Assembly: GCA_013153795.1 (NCBI GenBank)
Contig: JAADDV010000127.1
Location: forward strand, 1 to 15,347
Direction: 5' to 3'
Length of the DNA stretch: 15,347 nt
Origin: Aquificota bacterium
GTDB taxonomy: Bacteria > Aquificota > Aquificia > Aquificales > Hydrogenothermaceae
Both the position numbers and the translations under genes were made by a program. Of the stretch, positions 7,721 through 15,190 are shown in pieces; position 1 is the stretch's first letter, and the number at the start of each line of letters is the position of its first letter. The notes under the pieces are model-generated. The model had not been told where the DNA came from and made no database searches. It saw only the letters and a list, made by a program, of their open reading frames with translations.

Positions 7721-7773
7721 TAAGTAAATTTTGACTAATTGTTTAAAAAAACAAATATTAAAGGAGAGGAGAT

Positions 7774-8553
7774 ATGGGGAGAGTGAATCTTTTTACTTCT
7801 TTTTTATCTTTATCTTTCTTTTCTTTTCTATCTGCAGCTCCTCTTTTTGATGGAGAAATATCTGTCGGTTATATTAAACAATCTCCTTCTGGATGGGTGC
7901 AGTATAAAGGAGATAAAGTAGATATTGAAAATGACTTACAGATAGAAGATGAAGATTCATTTTTTTTAAAAGCCAAATTAAAACATCCTGTGCCATTTCT
8001 TCCTAATCTTTATCTTATGTTTACGAAAATGAGTTTTAATGGAGATGGGACTGTAAAAAGAAGTTATACTTTCGGAAATATAACTATTGATATTAACGAT
8101 AGAATTATTACAGATTTAAAGCTTGACCATTATGATATTGGTTTGTTTTACAGTTTGCCTTTTCTAAACACTTTGTCTTTAGGGAAAGTATCTGCAGAAG
8201 CAGGTCTTTATTTAAGAATAATTGATTTTAAAGCCAGAGTAGAAAATAAAACTAGAAACACTGTAGATGAAACTTCCTCTACAATTCCTATACCTCTTTT
8301 ATATTTAGGAATTTTTATAACACCTTTTGAAAAAATTGCTTTAAATGCAGAAGGAAAAGCTATTGTCTATGATGGAAATTATTATTATGACCTTCAGGGG
8401 GAAGTTAGGTTTTACCCTCTTAGTTTTGGTTTAGGAAATGCTTTTGTCTCAGCTGGTTATAAATATGAAAAACTTAAACTTGATGATATTGATGATACTT
8501 CTGCAGATATAGAAATAACGCAGCCTTTTATTTCAGCAGGTTTTTCTTTTTAA
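7774..8553 (+). CDS. Outer-membrane beta-barrel protein (resembles TIGR04219 family)
   Basis: A 259-residue protein with a signal peptide: a hydrophobic, Phe/Leu/Ser-rich segment at residues 5-20 and cleavage near Ala21-Ala22. The rest alternates amphipathic strands and ends in Phe (SAGFSF), the C-terminal signature recognised by the BAM insertion machinery. Early motifs (PSGWVQYKGDKVDIENDL, then KHPVPFLPNLYL) resemble the TIGR04219 outer-membrane family as I remember it; this is from memory, not a search. Its function is unknown, perhaps a small porin or structural barrel. A strong AGGAGAGGAG ribosome-binding site precedes ATG 7774. The 87-base gap with an AT palindrome after ino1 suggests separate control. 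The gene ends at a shared intrinsic terminator. Confidence 0.82.
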   Translation: MGRVNLFTSFLSLSFFSFLSAAPLFDGEISVGYIKQSPSGWVQYKGDKVDIENDLQIEDEDSFFLKAKLKHPVPFLPNLYLMFTKMSFNGDGTVKRSYTFGNITIDINDRIITDLKLDHYDIGLFYSLPFLNTLSLGKVSAEAGLYLRIIDFKARVENKTRNTVDETSSTIPIPLLYLGIFITPFEKIALNAEGKAIVYDGNYYYDLQGEVRFYPLSFGLGNAFVSAGYKYEKLKLDDIDDTSADIEITQPFISAGFSF

Positions 8554-8560
8554 AAATTTA

Positions 8561-8590
8561 AAAGCCCTCTTTTAAAGAGGGCTTTATTTT
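8561..8590. terminator. Bidirectional intrinsic terminator
   Basis: AAAGCCCTC (8561-8569) pairs perfectly with GAGGGCTTT (8577-8585), and the inner T and A bases can extend the stem. The plus side is followed by ATTTTTA; the minus side is followed by AAATTTTTA. It lies between the stop codons of the barrel gene (8553) and rnr (8590), so it can end both convergent transcripts. Confidence 0.9.
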
Positions 8591-10713
8591 TATGTAGTTT
8601 GATATTTTATTTTTTCTACAAAAGAAAGGTCTAATTTCTTCAAATCTTCATCTACTTTGTCTATTTTAACTTTGATTTTATCTCCAAGTCGAAAGATACT
8701 TCCATCTTCTTGATTTATAAGCCTTTGATTTTCCTCATCATATTTATAATAACCTGGAAGAGTAGAAATATGAATAAGTCCTTCTATTATATATCTCTCT
8801 ATTTCTACAAATAGTCCAAAAGAAACAACACCTGTAATAATACCTTCAAATTCTTCCCCTATATGACTTGATAAAATTCTAAGTTTTAAAATTTCTAAAG
8901 CATCTCTTTCAGCATTATCTGCAACTCTTTCCATTTTAGAACATTGTTCAGCTATAACAGATAATTTTTCTGGAAGTGTTTGCAAGTCTTTTTTAGTAAA
9001 TTTATTTTTTATAGCTTTTTTTAGCATTCTATGAACATTTATATCTGCATATCTTCTTATTGGAGAAGTAAAATGAGTATAGCATTCAGAAGCTAAGCCA
9101 AAATGACCAATATTTTCTGTAGTATATTTTGCTTGCTTCATAGTTCTTAAAGCCATAAATCTAACTAAAGTTTCTTCTGGGGTTCCTGCTACTTTTTCTA
9201 AAAGAGACTGAATAAATTTTGGTGTTATTTTTTCTGGATAAGAAACTTCATATCCTAAACCTGCAACTAAGTCTACAAATTTTATAACTTTGTCTAAATC
9301 TGGTTCTTCATGAGTTCGATATATAAATGGATAATTATGTTTTTCCATATGTTTTGCTACAGTTTCATTTGCAATAATCATAAACTCTTCTATTATTCTA
9401 TGAGCTAAATGTCTTTCATAAGGGACAACATCATAAGGGTCTCCTGTTTCAGTAAATAAAATTTTACTTTCTGGCATATCAAAGTCTATACTTCCTCTCT
9501 TTTCTTTAGCTTTCATTAAAATTTCTGCAAGCTCTTTCATGTATCTTAAAGAAGGCACAAGGTCTGAGTACTTTTCTTCTAAGGCTGGGTCTCCTACAAT
9601 AAGTCTTAAAGCTTCATCATATGTAAGTTTTGCTTTACTTACAATTACACTTTCGTAAATATCGTAATCAACAACTTTTCCCTGCCTATTTATAAGCATT
9701 TCACAAGTAAAGGCATATTTTTTTTCATTTGGTCTTAAACTACAAAGCTGGGTAGCTATTCTTTCAGGAAGCATATGAAGAGCATATTCTGGAAGATAGT
9801 ATGTATTTCCTCTTTCAAAAGCTTCTTTATCAATAGCAGACCCTTCTTTCACGTAGTAAGAAACATCAGCAATATGGACATAAAGTCTATAAAGATTTCC
9901 TTCTTTCTCAATAGCTACAGCATCGTCATGGTCTCTAGCACTTTCAGGGTCTATTGTAAAACACAGTTGCTCTGTTAAATCTCTTCTATTTTTAGTTTTT
10001 CTTACAATAGGAGAAAGTTTTTCTGCTTCTTTAATAGCTTCCTCAGAATGTTTTGTAGGAAGATTATATTTTCTTGCAATTATCTCAGCTACTGTTCTTG
10101 TGTTTTTGGTTTTTCCTAAAACTTCAATAACTTTTCCCTTAGCCCTTTTTCTTGGAGCAGGATATTCCGTTATTTCAACAACAACATATGTCCCTGGCTC
10201 AAGTTTAAATTTTTTAACTTCTTTTTTTGATATATAAACTTTGTGAGGTATTACTGTATCTGCTAAAAGAATGTAATGACCTGTTTTATCCTTGAAATAT
10301 CGGCCTACTGCTGTTTTTATAGCTCTTTGTAAAACTTTAACAACTTTTGCTTCGTCTTTTTTCTTTCTTTTTATAACTTTTACTAGGACTATGTCTCCAT
10401 CAAAAAGATATTTCATTTCAGGAGGAGGGATAAAAAGGTCTTCTACTTCGTCTCCTATAATAAGAAATCCATATCCACTAGGGTGAGCTTCAACCTGTCC
10501 TTGAATAAGGGCTTCTTCTTCCTGCCATTCTGTAAGGAAATATTTTCCTTTTTCATACTTTATAATTTTCTTTTTTTGAAGTTTTTTGAGGATTTTTTTT
10601 AGTTTCTTTTTTTCATCCTTAGGAATTCCTAGTTTTTTTCTTAACATTTTAAAATAAGTAGGTTTTCCTCTGTGTTTAAGAAACGTTATAACATCCTTCT
10701 CCGTTATCTCCAT
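8590..10713 (-). CDS. rnr: Ribonuclease R (3'-5' exoribonuclease)
   Basis: RNase R degrades structured RNA processively from the 3' end and takes part in mRNA, rRNA and tmRNA-linked quality control. The 707-residue protein has the full RNase R order: an N-terminal winged-helix domain (about 1-65), two cold-shock OB domains (about 68-235), the RNB catalytic domain (about 245-570) and an S1 domain (about 625-700). Catalytic metal ligands are in TIDPESARDHDDAV (Asp255, Asp261, Asp263, Asp264). The N-terminal winged helix argues for RNase R rather than RNase II. The long basic C-terminal tail of the E. coli enzyme is absent. The ATG at 10713 has AAAGGGG about 6 bases upstream. It lies 57 bases downstream of argD on the same strand; co-transcription is possible. 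Transcription ends at the shared terminator. Confidence 0.96.
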   Translation of the reverse strand: MEITEKDVITFLKHRGKPTYFKMLRKKLGIPKDEKKKLKKILKKLQKKKIIKYEKGKYFLTEWQEEEALIQGQVEAHPSGYGFLIIGDEVEDLFIPPPEMKYLFDGDIVLVKVIKRKKKDEAKVVKVLQRAIKTAVGRYFKDKTGHYILLADTVIPHKVYISKKEVKKFKLEPGTYVVVEITEYPAPRKRAKGKVIEVLGKTKNTRTVAEIIARKYNLPTKHSEEAIKEAEKLSPIVRKTKNRRDLTEQLCFTIDPESARDHDDAVAIEKEGNLYRLYVHIADVSYYVKEGSAIDKEAFERGNTYYLPEYALHMLPERIATQLCSLRPNEKKYAFTCEMLINRQGKVVDYDIYESVIVSKAKLTYDEALRLIVGDPALEEKYSDLVPSLRYMKELAEILMKAKEKRGSIDFDMPESKILFTETGDPYDVVPYERHLAHRIIEEFMIIANETVAKHMEKHNYPFIYRTHEEPDLDKVIKFVDLVAGLGYEVSYPEKITPKFIQSLLEKVAGTPEETLVRFMALRTMKQAKYTTENIGHFGLASECYTHFTSPIRRYADINVHRMLKKAIKNKFTKKDLQTLPEKLSVIAEQCSKMERVADNAERDALEILKLRILSSHIGEEFEGIITGVVSFGLFVEIERYIIEGLIHISTLPGYYKYDEENQRLINQEDGSIFRLGDKIKVKIDKVDEDLKKLDLSFVEKIKYQTT

Positions 10714-10770
10714 ACATTCCCCTTTAAGTTTTTTACATATTAATTAGATTAGACATACATATTTTGATTT

Positions 10771-11937
10771 TCAATCTAAAACAGAAGCTAATATATTTAT
10801 TGCTTCATCTATTTCAACTTTTTTTATTATCAGTGGAGGAACAAATCTAAGAGTATTTTCTCCAGCTGTTCCTATAACTAAACCTTTTTCTAAAGATTTA
10901 TTTGCTATATCTGAAGCTTTTATTTCTTCTGGTAGTGGACAGCCAATCATTAGACCTTTTCCTCGCGGTTTTAAACCTAAACTTTTTAGTTTTTCTTTTA
11001 AATATTCACCTTTTTCTAAAACTTCTTCTAAAAAGCCTTCTTTTAATATTTCTTCTAAAACAACTTTTGCTGACACAGTTGCAAGATAATTTCCTCCAAA
11101 TGTTGAACCATGAGTTCCTGGAATAAAAGATTTTGCAATTTCTTCTTTGGCTATAACAGCTCCAACAGGAACACCACCACCAAGCCCTTTTGCTGATGTT
11201 ATTATATCTGGCTCAATACCAAAATGTTGATAAGCAAAAAACTTTCCTGTTCTTCCTATTCCTGTTTGAACTTCATCTACAAGAAAAAGAATTTCTTTTT
11301 CTTTTGCAATACTAAAAAGCTCTTGTAAAAAATCTTTTTTAACTGGTTTTACGCCACCTTCTCCCTGAATAACTTCTATCATTATAGCAGCAGTTTTTTC
11401 TGTTATCTGGGATTTTATACTTTCTATATCATTTATTTTTGCATATTTAAATCCTTCTGGAAGAGGCTCAAAACCTTCCTGATATTTAGGCTGTGCTGTT
11501 GCTTTTACTGTAGCTAAAGTCCTTCCATGAAATCCCCCTTCAAAGGTTATTATTTCATACCTATTTTCTCCTTTATCATAAAAATATCTACGGGCAAGCT
11601 TTATAGCTGCTTCATTTGCTTCAGCACCACTATTGCAGAAGAAAACCTTATCTCCTGAAGAATTTTCAACAAGAATTTTTGCAACTTCTATTTGAGGCTG
11701 TATATAAAAAAGATTTGAAACATGAATAATTTTTTGTGCTTGCTCACAAATTGCTTTTGTGAGTTTTGGATGATTATATCCAAGAGTATTTACAGCAATA
11801 CCTGCTAGCATATCAATATATTTTTTTCCTGCTTCATCATATAGATAAACTCCCTCACCTTTTACAAAAGAAACAGGATATCTAGCATAGTTTCCAATAA
11901 GATATGTATTTCCTTCTTCAACAAAACCTTTTTCCAT
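10771..11937 (-). CDS. argD: Acetylornithine aminotransferase
   Basis: A PLP-dependent class III aminotransferase that converts N-acetylglutamate semialdehyde to N-acetylornithine in arginine synthesis; many ArgD enzymes also act as succinyldiaminopimelate aminotransferase in lysine synthesis. At 388 residues it is complete. It shows SGAEANEAAIKLAR (103-116, phosphate/cofactor loop), FEGGFHGRT (132-140), LVDEVQTGIGRTG (219-231; Asp221 contacts the PLP ring) and ITSAKGLGGGVPVGA (246-260) with the Schiff-base Lys250. The ATG start has AGAGG about 7 bases upstream. Short length and motif spelling favour ArgD over ornithine or GABA aminotransferases. It is divergent from the SDR gene at 12018 and leads into rnr; no other arginine gene is in the window. 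Confidence 0.94.
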   Translation of the reverse strand: MEKGFVEEGNTYLIGNYARYPVSFVKGEGVYLYDEAGKKYIDMLAGIAVNTLGYNHPKLTKAICEQAQKIIHVSNLFYIQPQIEVAKILVENSSGDKVFFCNSGAEANEAAIKLARRYFYDKGENRYEIITFEGGFHGRTLATVKATAQPKYQEGFEPLPEGFKYAKINDIESIKSQITEKTAAIMIEVIQGEGGVKPVKKDFLQELFSIAKEKEILFLVDEVQTGIGRTGKFFAYQHFGIEPDIITSAKGLGGGVPVGAVIAKEEIAKSFIPGTHGSTFGGNYLATVSAKVVLEEILKEGFLEEVLEKGEYLKEKLKSLGLKPRGKGLMIGCPLPEEIKASDIANKSLEKGLVIGTAGENTLRFVPPLIIKKVEIDEAINILASVLD

Positions 11938-12017
11938 TCCTTTACCTCTTTAAATTCACGCTAAATTCATAAATGATTATTTTAATACAGTCTTTAAATA
12001 AAAAGGGATTGAGGAAA

Positions 12018-12878
12018 ATGAAAATATTTATAACTGGGGCTACTGGTTTTGTAGGTAGATATTTAGTAGGAGATTTAAAAGAAAAAAATGAGCTTATTAT
12101 TCCTGTCAGAAATGTAAAAAAAGCTGAAGCTATACTTGGGACATACCCTACAATAAAGTATATAAAATTTAATGAAAACTTATACTCTTTAGTAAAAGAG
12201 ACAAAACCTGATGTTATTATAAATCTACTAGGAATTCTTACAGAAAATAAAGAAAATACTTATGAAAAAGTCCATGTTGAGTATACAAAACAGCTTGTAA
12301 ATGGAGCAATGGAAGTTGGTTTTATAAAATTTTTACAGATGTCAGCTTTAGGAGCAGATAAAAACTCAAAAAGCAGATATGCAAAAACAAAAGCTATTGC
12401 TGAAGAATATGTAATAAACTCTGGGCTAAACTATATTATTTACAGACCTTCTATTATTTTAGGAAGAGAACAAAAACTTTTCAGTGATTTAAAAAAATTT
12501 TCTAAAATAGCTCCTTTTTTCTTAGCACCTAAAGGAAAAGTCCAACCTGTTCATATTTTAGATGTAAAAGATGCTTTTATAAAAGGTTTAGATAAAGATT
12601 TAAAAAATAAAATTTATGAACTGTGTGGTCCTAAAATAATTTCCTATAAAGAGCTTTTTAAGTTTGCTTTAAAAACAGTAGGTATAAAAAAACCTGTTAT
12701 CGAAGTGCCTGTATCTGTTTTTTATATTTTACAGCCTTTTTTCTCTCTTTTTCCTGAACCTCCTATTACTAAAGACCAGCTATATCTTTTAGAAAAAGAC
12801 AATGTATGTCTTAAAGGAAATGGAGGTATAAAAGAGCTTTTAGGTGTATATAGAGACCCATTTAGGATTTTTAATTAA
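12018..12878 (+). CDS. Atypical SDR (NDUFA9-like NAD(P)-binding epimerase family)
   Basis: A 286-residue Rossmann-fold protein with the N-terminal dinucleotide motif GATGFVG (7-13) and YAKTK (Tyr121, Lys125) in the place of the SDR active site, followed by a C-terminal half of atypical-SDR type (YRPSIILG, VQPVHILDVKDAF). It resembles the family that includes the complex I accessory subunit NDUFA9 and bacterial relatives annotated as NAD-dependent epimerases; its substrate is unknown. I chose ATG 12018: it starts the canonical beta strand directly (MKIFITGATG) and has AAAGGGATTGAGG just upstream. An in-frame ATG at 11973 would add 15 residues, but no ribosome-binding site precedes it. It is divergent from argD. 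Its TAA stop overlaps the U-tract of the opposing terminator. Confidence 0.85.
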   Translation: MKIFITGATGFVGRYLVGDLKEKNELIIPVRNVKKAEAILGTYPTIKYIKFNENLYSLVKETKPDVIINLLGILTENKENTYEKVHVEYTKQLVNGAMEVGFIKFLQMSALGADKNSKSRYAKTKAIAEEYVINSGLNYIIYRPSIILGREQKLFSDLKKFSKIAPFFLAPKGKVQPVHILDVKDAFIKGLDKDLKNKIYELCGPKIISYKELFKFALKTVGIKKPVIEVPVSVFYILQPFFSLFPEPPITKDQLYLLEKDNVCLKGNGGIKELLGVYRDPFRIFN

Positions 12879-12905
12879 AAAAGGACGGTATCTGACGATA
12901 CCGCC
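12876..12905 (-). terminator. Intrinsic terminator (sRNA and polX-unit end)
   Basis: On the minus strand GGCGGTATC pairs with GATACCG-CC around the tetraloop GTCA (12896-12893). There are nine pairs with one bulged T (12885), followed at once by six T (12882-12877). The plus strand has no T-run after the hairpin, so the terminator is directional. It can end both the proposed sRNA and read-through from the gene at 13411-13007. Confidence 0.85.
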
Positions 12906-12963
12906 AGAAATAGGAGGTTAGGAGGGCCATGAGAGGAAACACAGCAAAACTTTTCCTGAGGAA
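12876..12963 (-). ncRNA. Candidate small RNA with tandem CCUCC motif
   Basis: This is a G+C-rich island between convergent genes in AT-rich DNA. On the minus strand a consensus-like promoter (12996-12969) leads into an 8-bp hairpin (ACTTTTCC at 12967-12960, loop TCA, GGAAAAGT reading down to 12949 in the same region), of which the first bases may lie before the start site. An unpaired CU-rich stretch of about 40 nt follows, holding CCCTCCTAACCTCC (12926-12913), and then an intrinsic terminator. The predicted length is about 85-90 nt. The two CCUCC copies could pair with Shine-Dalgarno sequences. No convincing peptide is encoded: the only minus-strand ATG (12930) lacks a ribosome-binding site and runs through the terminator. 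An alternative is a processed 3' UTR of the 13411-13007 gene. I do not recognise a known RNA family. Confidence 0.55.
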
Positions 12964-12967
12964 AAGT
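12949..12967. repeat. Perfect 8-bp inverted repeat (5' hairpin of candidate sRNA)
   Basis: ACTTTTCC (12949-12956) and GGAAAAGT (12960-12967) are separated by 3 bases. No T-run follows on either strand in the way an intrinsic terminator needs: the plus strand continues AAATATA and the minus strand continues TTGCTGTG after a short T stretch. A role as the 5' stem of the minus-strand RNA fits its place just after the promoter. Confidence 0.7.
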
Positions 12968-12968
12968 A

Positions 12969-12996
12969 AATATATGCAAAAACTTAAAAATTTCAA
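12969..12996 (-). promoter_or_regulatory. Promoter for the candidate sRNA
   Basis: On the minus strand TTGAAA (12996-12991) and TATATT (12974-12969) are separated by 16 bases, the same -35 box and spacing as the tRNA-Cys promoter in this window. Transcription should start near 12963. The region is very AT-rich, so a chance match is possible. Confidence 0.5.
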
Positions 12997-13006
12997 CACT
13001 TTATAT

Positions 13007-13411
13007 CTAAATGTCTTGAAATGTTTTAAACAAAATATATCCAAATATTCCACCGAGAATAAGAGCTATTATTGATAATATCAAATATATGTATCTATTA
13101 AACTCTTTCTGTGCTTTTTCTATCAATATTTGATTTTCTTTAATTATCATATCTATTAGCTTTTCTCTTGGGAAAAGAGTTTTAGTTTCTCCTGTCTCAA
13201 GATTATGTTCGGCAATTTTTATAAAGCTTTTTCTATGAGAAAAAAACATAAATATATGGAGAATATCTCCATGAACTTCAGCTCTTATTTGGTAAAGGTC
13301 TAAAAATTTTTTTATAATTTCTGAATTTTCAGCACCAATTATTTCCTTAATAATTTCAAGGATTTTTTCATCAAGGCTGTTAGCTCTTAACAGGTGCTTT
13401 ACCGATTTCAT
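13007..13411 (-). CDS. Uncharacterised tail-anchored membrane protein
   Basis: I do not recognise this 134-residue protein. It has a soluble, mainly charged N-terminal part (residues 1-105) and a single C-terminal membrane helix (about 107-128, YIYLILSIIALILGGIFGYI) with only a few residues after it. It is thus a tail-anchored type, with the N-terminal part likely cytoplasmic. The soluble part appears to hold helices at 12-40, two or three strands at 41-80 (EVHGDILHIFMFF), and an amphipathic helix at 82-105 leading into the membrane. No catalytic or metal motif is visible. It starts 12 bases after polX; a GAGG overlapping the polX TGA lies 10 bases before its ATG, suggesting one transcript with polX. 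Codon use looks like its neighbours. Confidence 0.75.
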   Translation of the reverse strand: MKSVKHLLRANSLDEKILEIIKEIIGAENSEIIKKFLDLYQIRAEVHGDILHIFMFFSHRKSFIKIAEHNLETGETKTLFPREKLIDMIIKENQILIEKAQKEFNRYIYLILSIIALILGGIFGYILFKTFQDI

Positions 13412-13423
13412 TTTTAAAAAACC

Positions 13424-15190
13424 TCAAATTTTTTGTATCACACCCCCTAACTTTTTTCTTTTTTTATCTACAAAATCCTTTATTTCTTTCCAGCTTCTTG
13501 TGTTTAGAATATGTTTCTTTTCTGCCCAACCTCTTCTAGCTTGTGAAACTCCAAGTTCCATATATGCAAAATTACTTAAATTATGACTATCAGTAGATAT
13601 AACTAACATTGCTCCTTCTTCTACAGCTTTCTTTATCCAAATATCATTTATATCAAGTCTTCTAGGTTGAGCATTAATTTCTAAGGCTGTTCCTGTCTCT
13701 TTTGCCATTTTTATAACAGCATCCATATCAACAGGATAAGGCTCTCTTATTCCAATAAGCCTTCCAGTAGGATGTCCTATCACATTCACATAAGGATTTT
13801 CCATAGCTTTTAAAATTCTATCTGTATTATCCCTATTAAAATGACTATGCACTGAAGCTACAACCCAATCTAATTTTGCTAAAATCTCATCAGGAAAATC
13901 TAAAGACCCATCAAGAAGAATATCAACTTCCGTTCCAATTTTTATAAAATCCCATCCCATCATTTTGTTTAAAGTTCTGATTTCTTCTATTTCTCTTATA
14001 ATTCTTTCTTCATCAAGACCATGGGCTACTCTTTGAGATTTAGAATGGTCTGTTATAACGATATATTCATATCTGTAATTATTTTTAACAAAATCAGCTA
14101 TATCTTTTATACTGTTTACACCATCTGACCATGTTGAATGAATATGCATATCTCCTTTAATATCTTTAAGCTCAACAAGTTTTGGTAGATTATGTTTTAA
14201 AGCAGCTTCAATCTCTCCTCTATCTTCTCTAAGTTCAGGTGGTATCCAGTCCATACCAACAGCTTTATATACACTCTCTTCTGTTTCTCCTGCTATTTTC
14301 TCTCCAGTATCAACTTTGTAAACTCCATATTCATTTATCTTTAAACCTTTTTCTTTAGCTATTTCTCTTAAATGAACATTGTGTTCTTTTGAACCTGTAA
14401 AATATTGAAGAGCTGCACCCCATTCTTCCTGATTGAAAATACGTAAATCTACTTGTCTTTTCTTCCCATCAAATTTCATTATTACAGAAGATTTTTTAGG
14501 CCCTTTTACTAAAATCTCAACCACTTCTGGTAAAGAGGTAAAATAATCCATTATCTTCATTCTGTCCTTTTCTTCTGAAATAACAAGAATATCTAAATCT
14601 CCAATTGTTTCTTTTCTTCTTCTAACACTACCTACAGTTTCTATATCTTTAATCTCTTTTAAAGCTTTTTTTAGCTTATTTGTAATATATCTGGAAATCT
14701 GTAAAGCTTCCCAAAGTAAAATTCTTCTTTGGGAAAGTTCATACATTTGAAGACCTTTTAACATATTTTCAACTTTTTTAGGTCCAAAACCTGAAAGTTT
14801 TTCAACTTTTCCTTCTTCTAAAGCTTTTATAAGCTCTTCTTTTGTTTTAATACCTAATTCTTCATAAATTCTTCTTAGTGTTTTGGGACCAAAGCCAGGA
14901 AGACCCATAAGCTCTATAAAATCTTCAGGAACTTGTTTTTTTAACTCTTCATATTTTTGTATTTTTCCTGTATTTACATACTCTTGTATTTTAGAAGCAA
15001 TGCCACTTCCTATTCCTTTTATTTCATGTAGTTTGTTAGCAAGTATGTAATTTCGAATATCATCAGGTAAATCTTCTATAATATTGGCTGCCCTTTGGTA
15101 AGCTAAAGCCCTAAACCTGTCATCTAAAAATTCATAAATAGCCCCTGTTTTTTTAAGAATTTTTGCCAGGTCTTTGTTTATGTTATACAT
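13424..15190 (-). CDS. polX: DNA polymerase/3'-5' exonuclease PolX
   Basis: Family X DNA polymerase with a C-terminal PHP nuclease, used in gap filling and base excision repair. The 588-residue protein has the standard bacterial length. An N-terminal 8-kDa-like/helix-hairpin-helix region (about 1-145; IKGIGSGIASKI, LPGFGPKTLRRI, LSGFGPKKVENM) is followed by the polymerase palm with GSVRRRKETIGDLDILV (metal ligands Asp198, Asp200, and Asp248 in RQVDLR). The PHP domain (about 343-570) has GDMHIHSTWSDG (His349, His351, Asp356), TDHSKS (381-386), Glu421, VHSHF (His448, His450), GHPTGR (His473) and STDSHN (Asp534, His536). Both active sites look intact. The ATG start has AAAGGAG 9 bases upstream. 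It is first in a two-gene unit with the tail-anchored protein gene. Confidence 0.96.
   Translation of the reverse strand: MYNINKDLAKILKKTGAIYEFLDDRFRALAYQRAANIIEDLPDDIRNYILANKLHEIKGIGSGIASKIQEYVNTGKIQKYEELKKQVPEDFIELMGLPGFGPKTLRRIYEELGIKTKEELIKALEEGKVEKLSGFGPKKVENMLKGLQMYELSQRRILLWEALQISRYITNKLKKALKEIKDIETVGSVRRRKETIGDLDILVISEEKDRMKIMDYFTSLPEVVEILVKGPKKSSVIMKFDGKKRQVDLRIFNQEEWGAALQYFTGSKEHNVHLREIAKEKGLKINEYGVYKVDTGEKIAGETEESVYKAVGMDWIPPELREDRGEIEAALKHNLPKLVELKDIKGDMHIHSTWSDGVNSIKDIADFVKNNYRYEYIVITDHSKSQRVAHGLDEERIIREIEEIRTLNKMMGWDFIKIGTEVDILLDGSLDFPDEILAKLDWVVASVHSHFNRDNTDRILKAMENPYVNVIGHPTGRLIGIREPYPVDMDAVIKMAKETGTALEINAQPRRLDINDIWIKKAVEEGAMLVISTDSHNLSNFAYMELGVSQARRGWAEKKHILNTRSWKEIKDFVDKKRKKLGGVIQKI

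Noticed and set aside
7731..7759. TTGACT as a -35 box for the barrel gene
   Set aside because: A -10 at normal spacing would place the transcription start inside the ribosome-binding site, and the candidate -10 bases are poor.
10746..10774. TTGAAA at the argD stop as a promoter for rnr
   Set aside because: At 17-base spacing the -10 would be TAATCT, a poor match in AT-rich DNA; read-through from argD is as likely.
12871..13053. A 60-codon minus-strand reading frame covering the candidate sRNA
   Set aside because: It overlaps the end of the tail-anchored protein gene in another frame, has no ribosome-binding site, and reads through a strong terminator hairpin and its T-run.
12929..13075. A 48-codon plus-strand reading frame starting ATG 12929 after tandem AGGAGG sequences
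   Set aside because: The nearer AGGAGG is only 3 bases from the ATG and the other is 11 away. The frame runs antisense into the end of the 13411-13007 gene, the peptide looks like translated AT-rich DNA, and the purine runs are better explained as the complement of the CCUCC motif in the minus-strand RNA.
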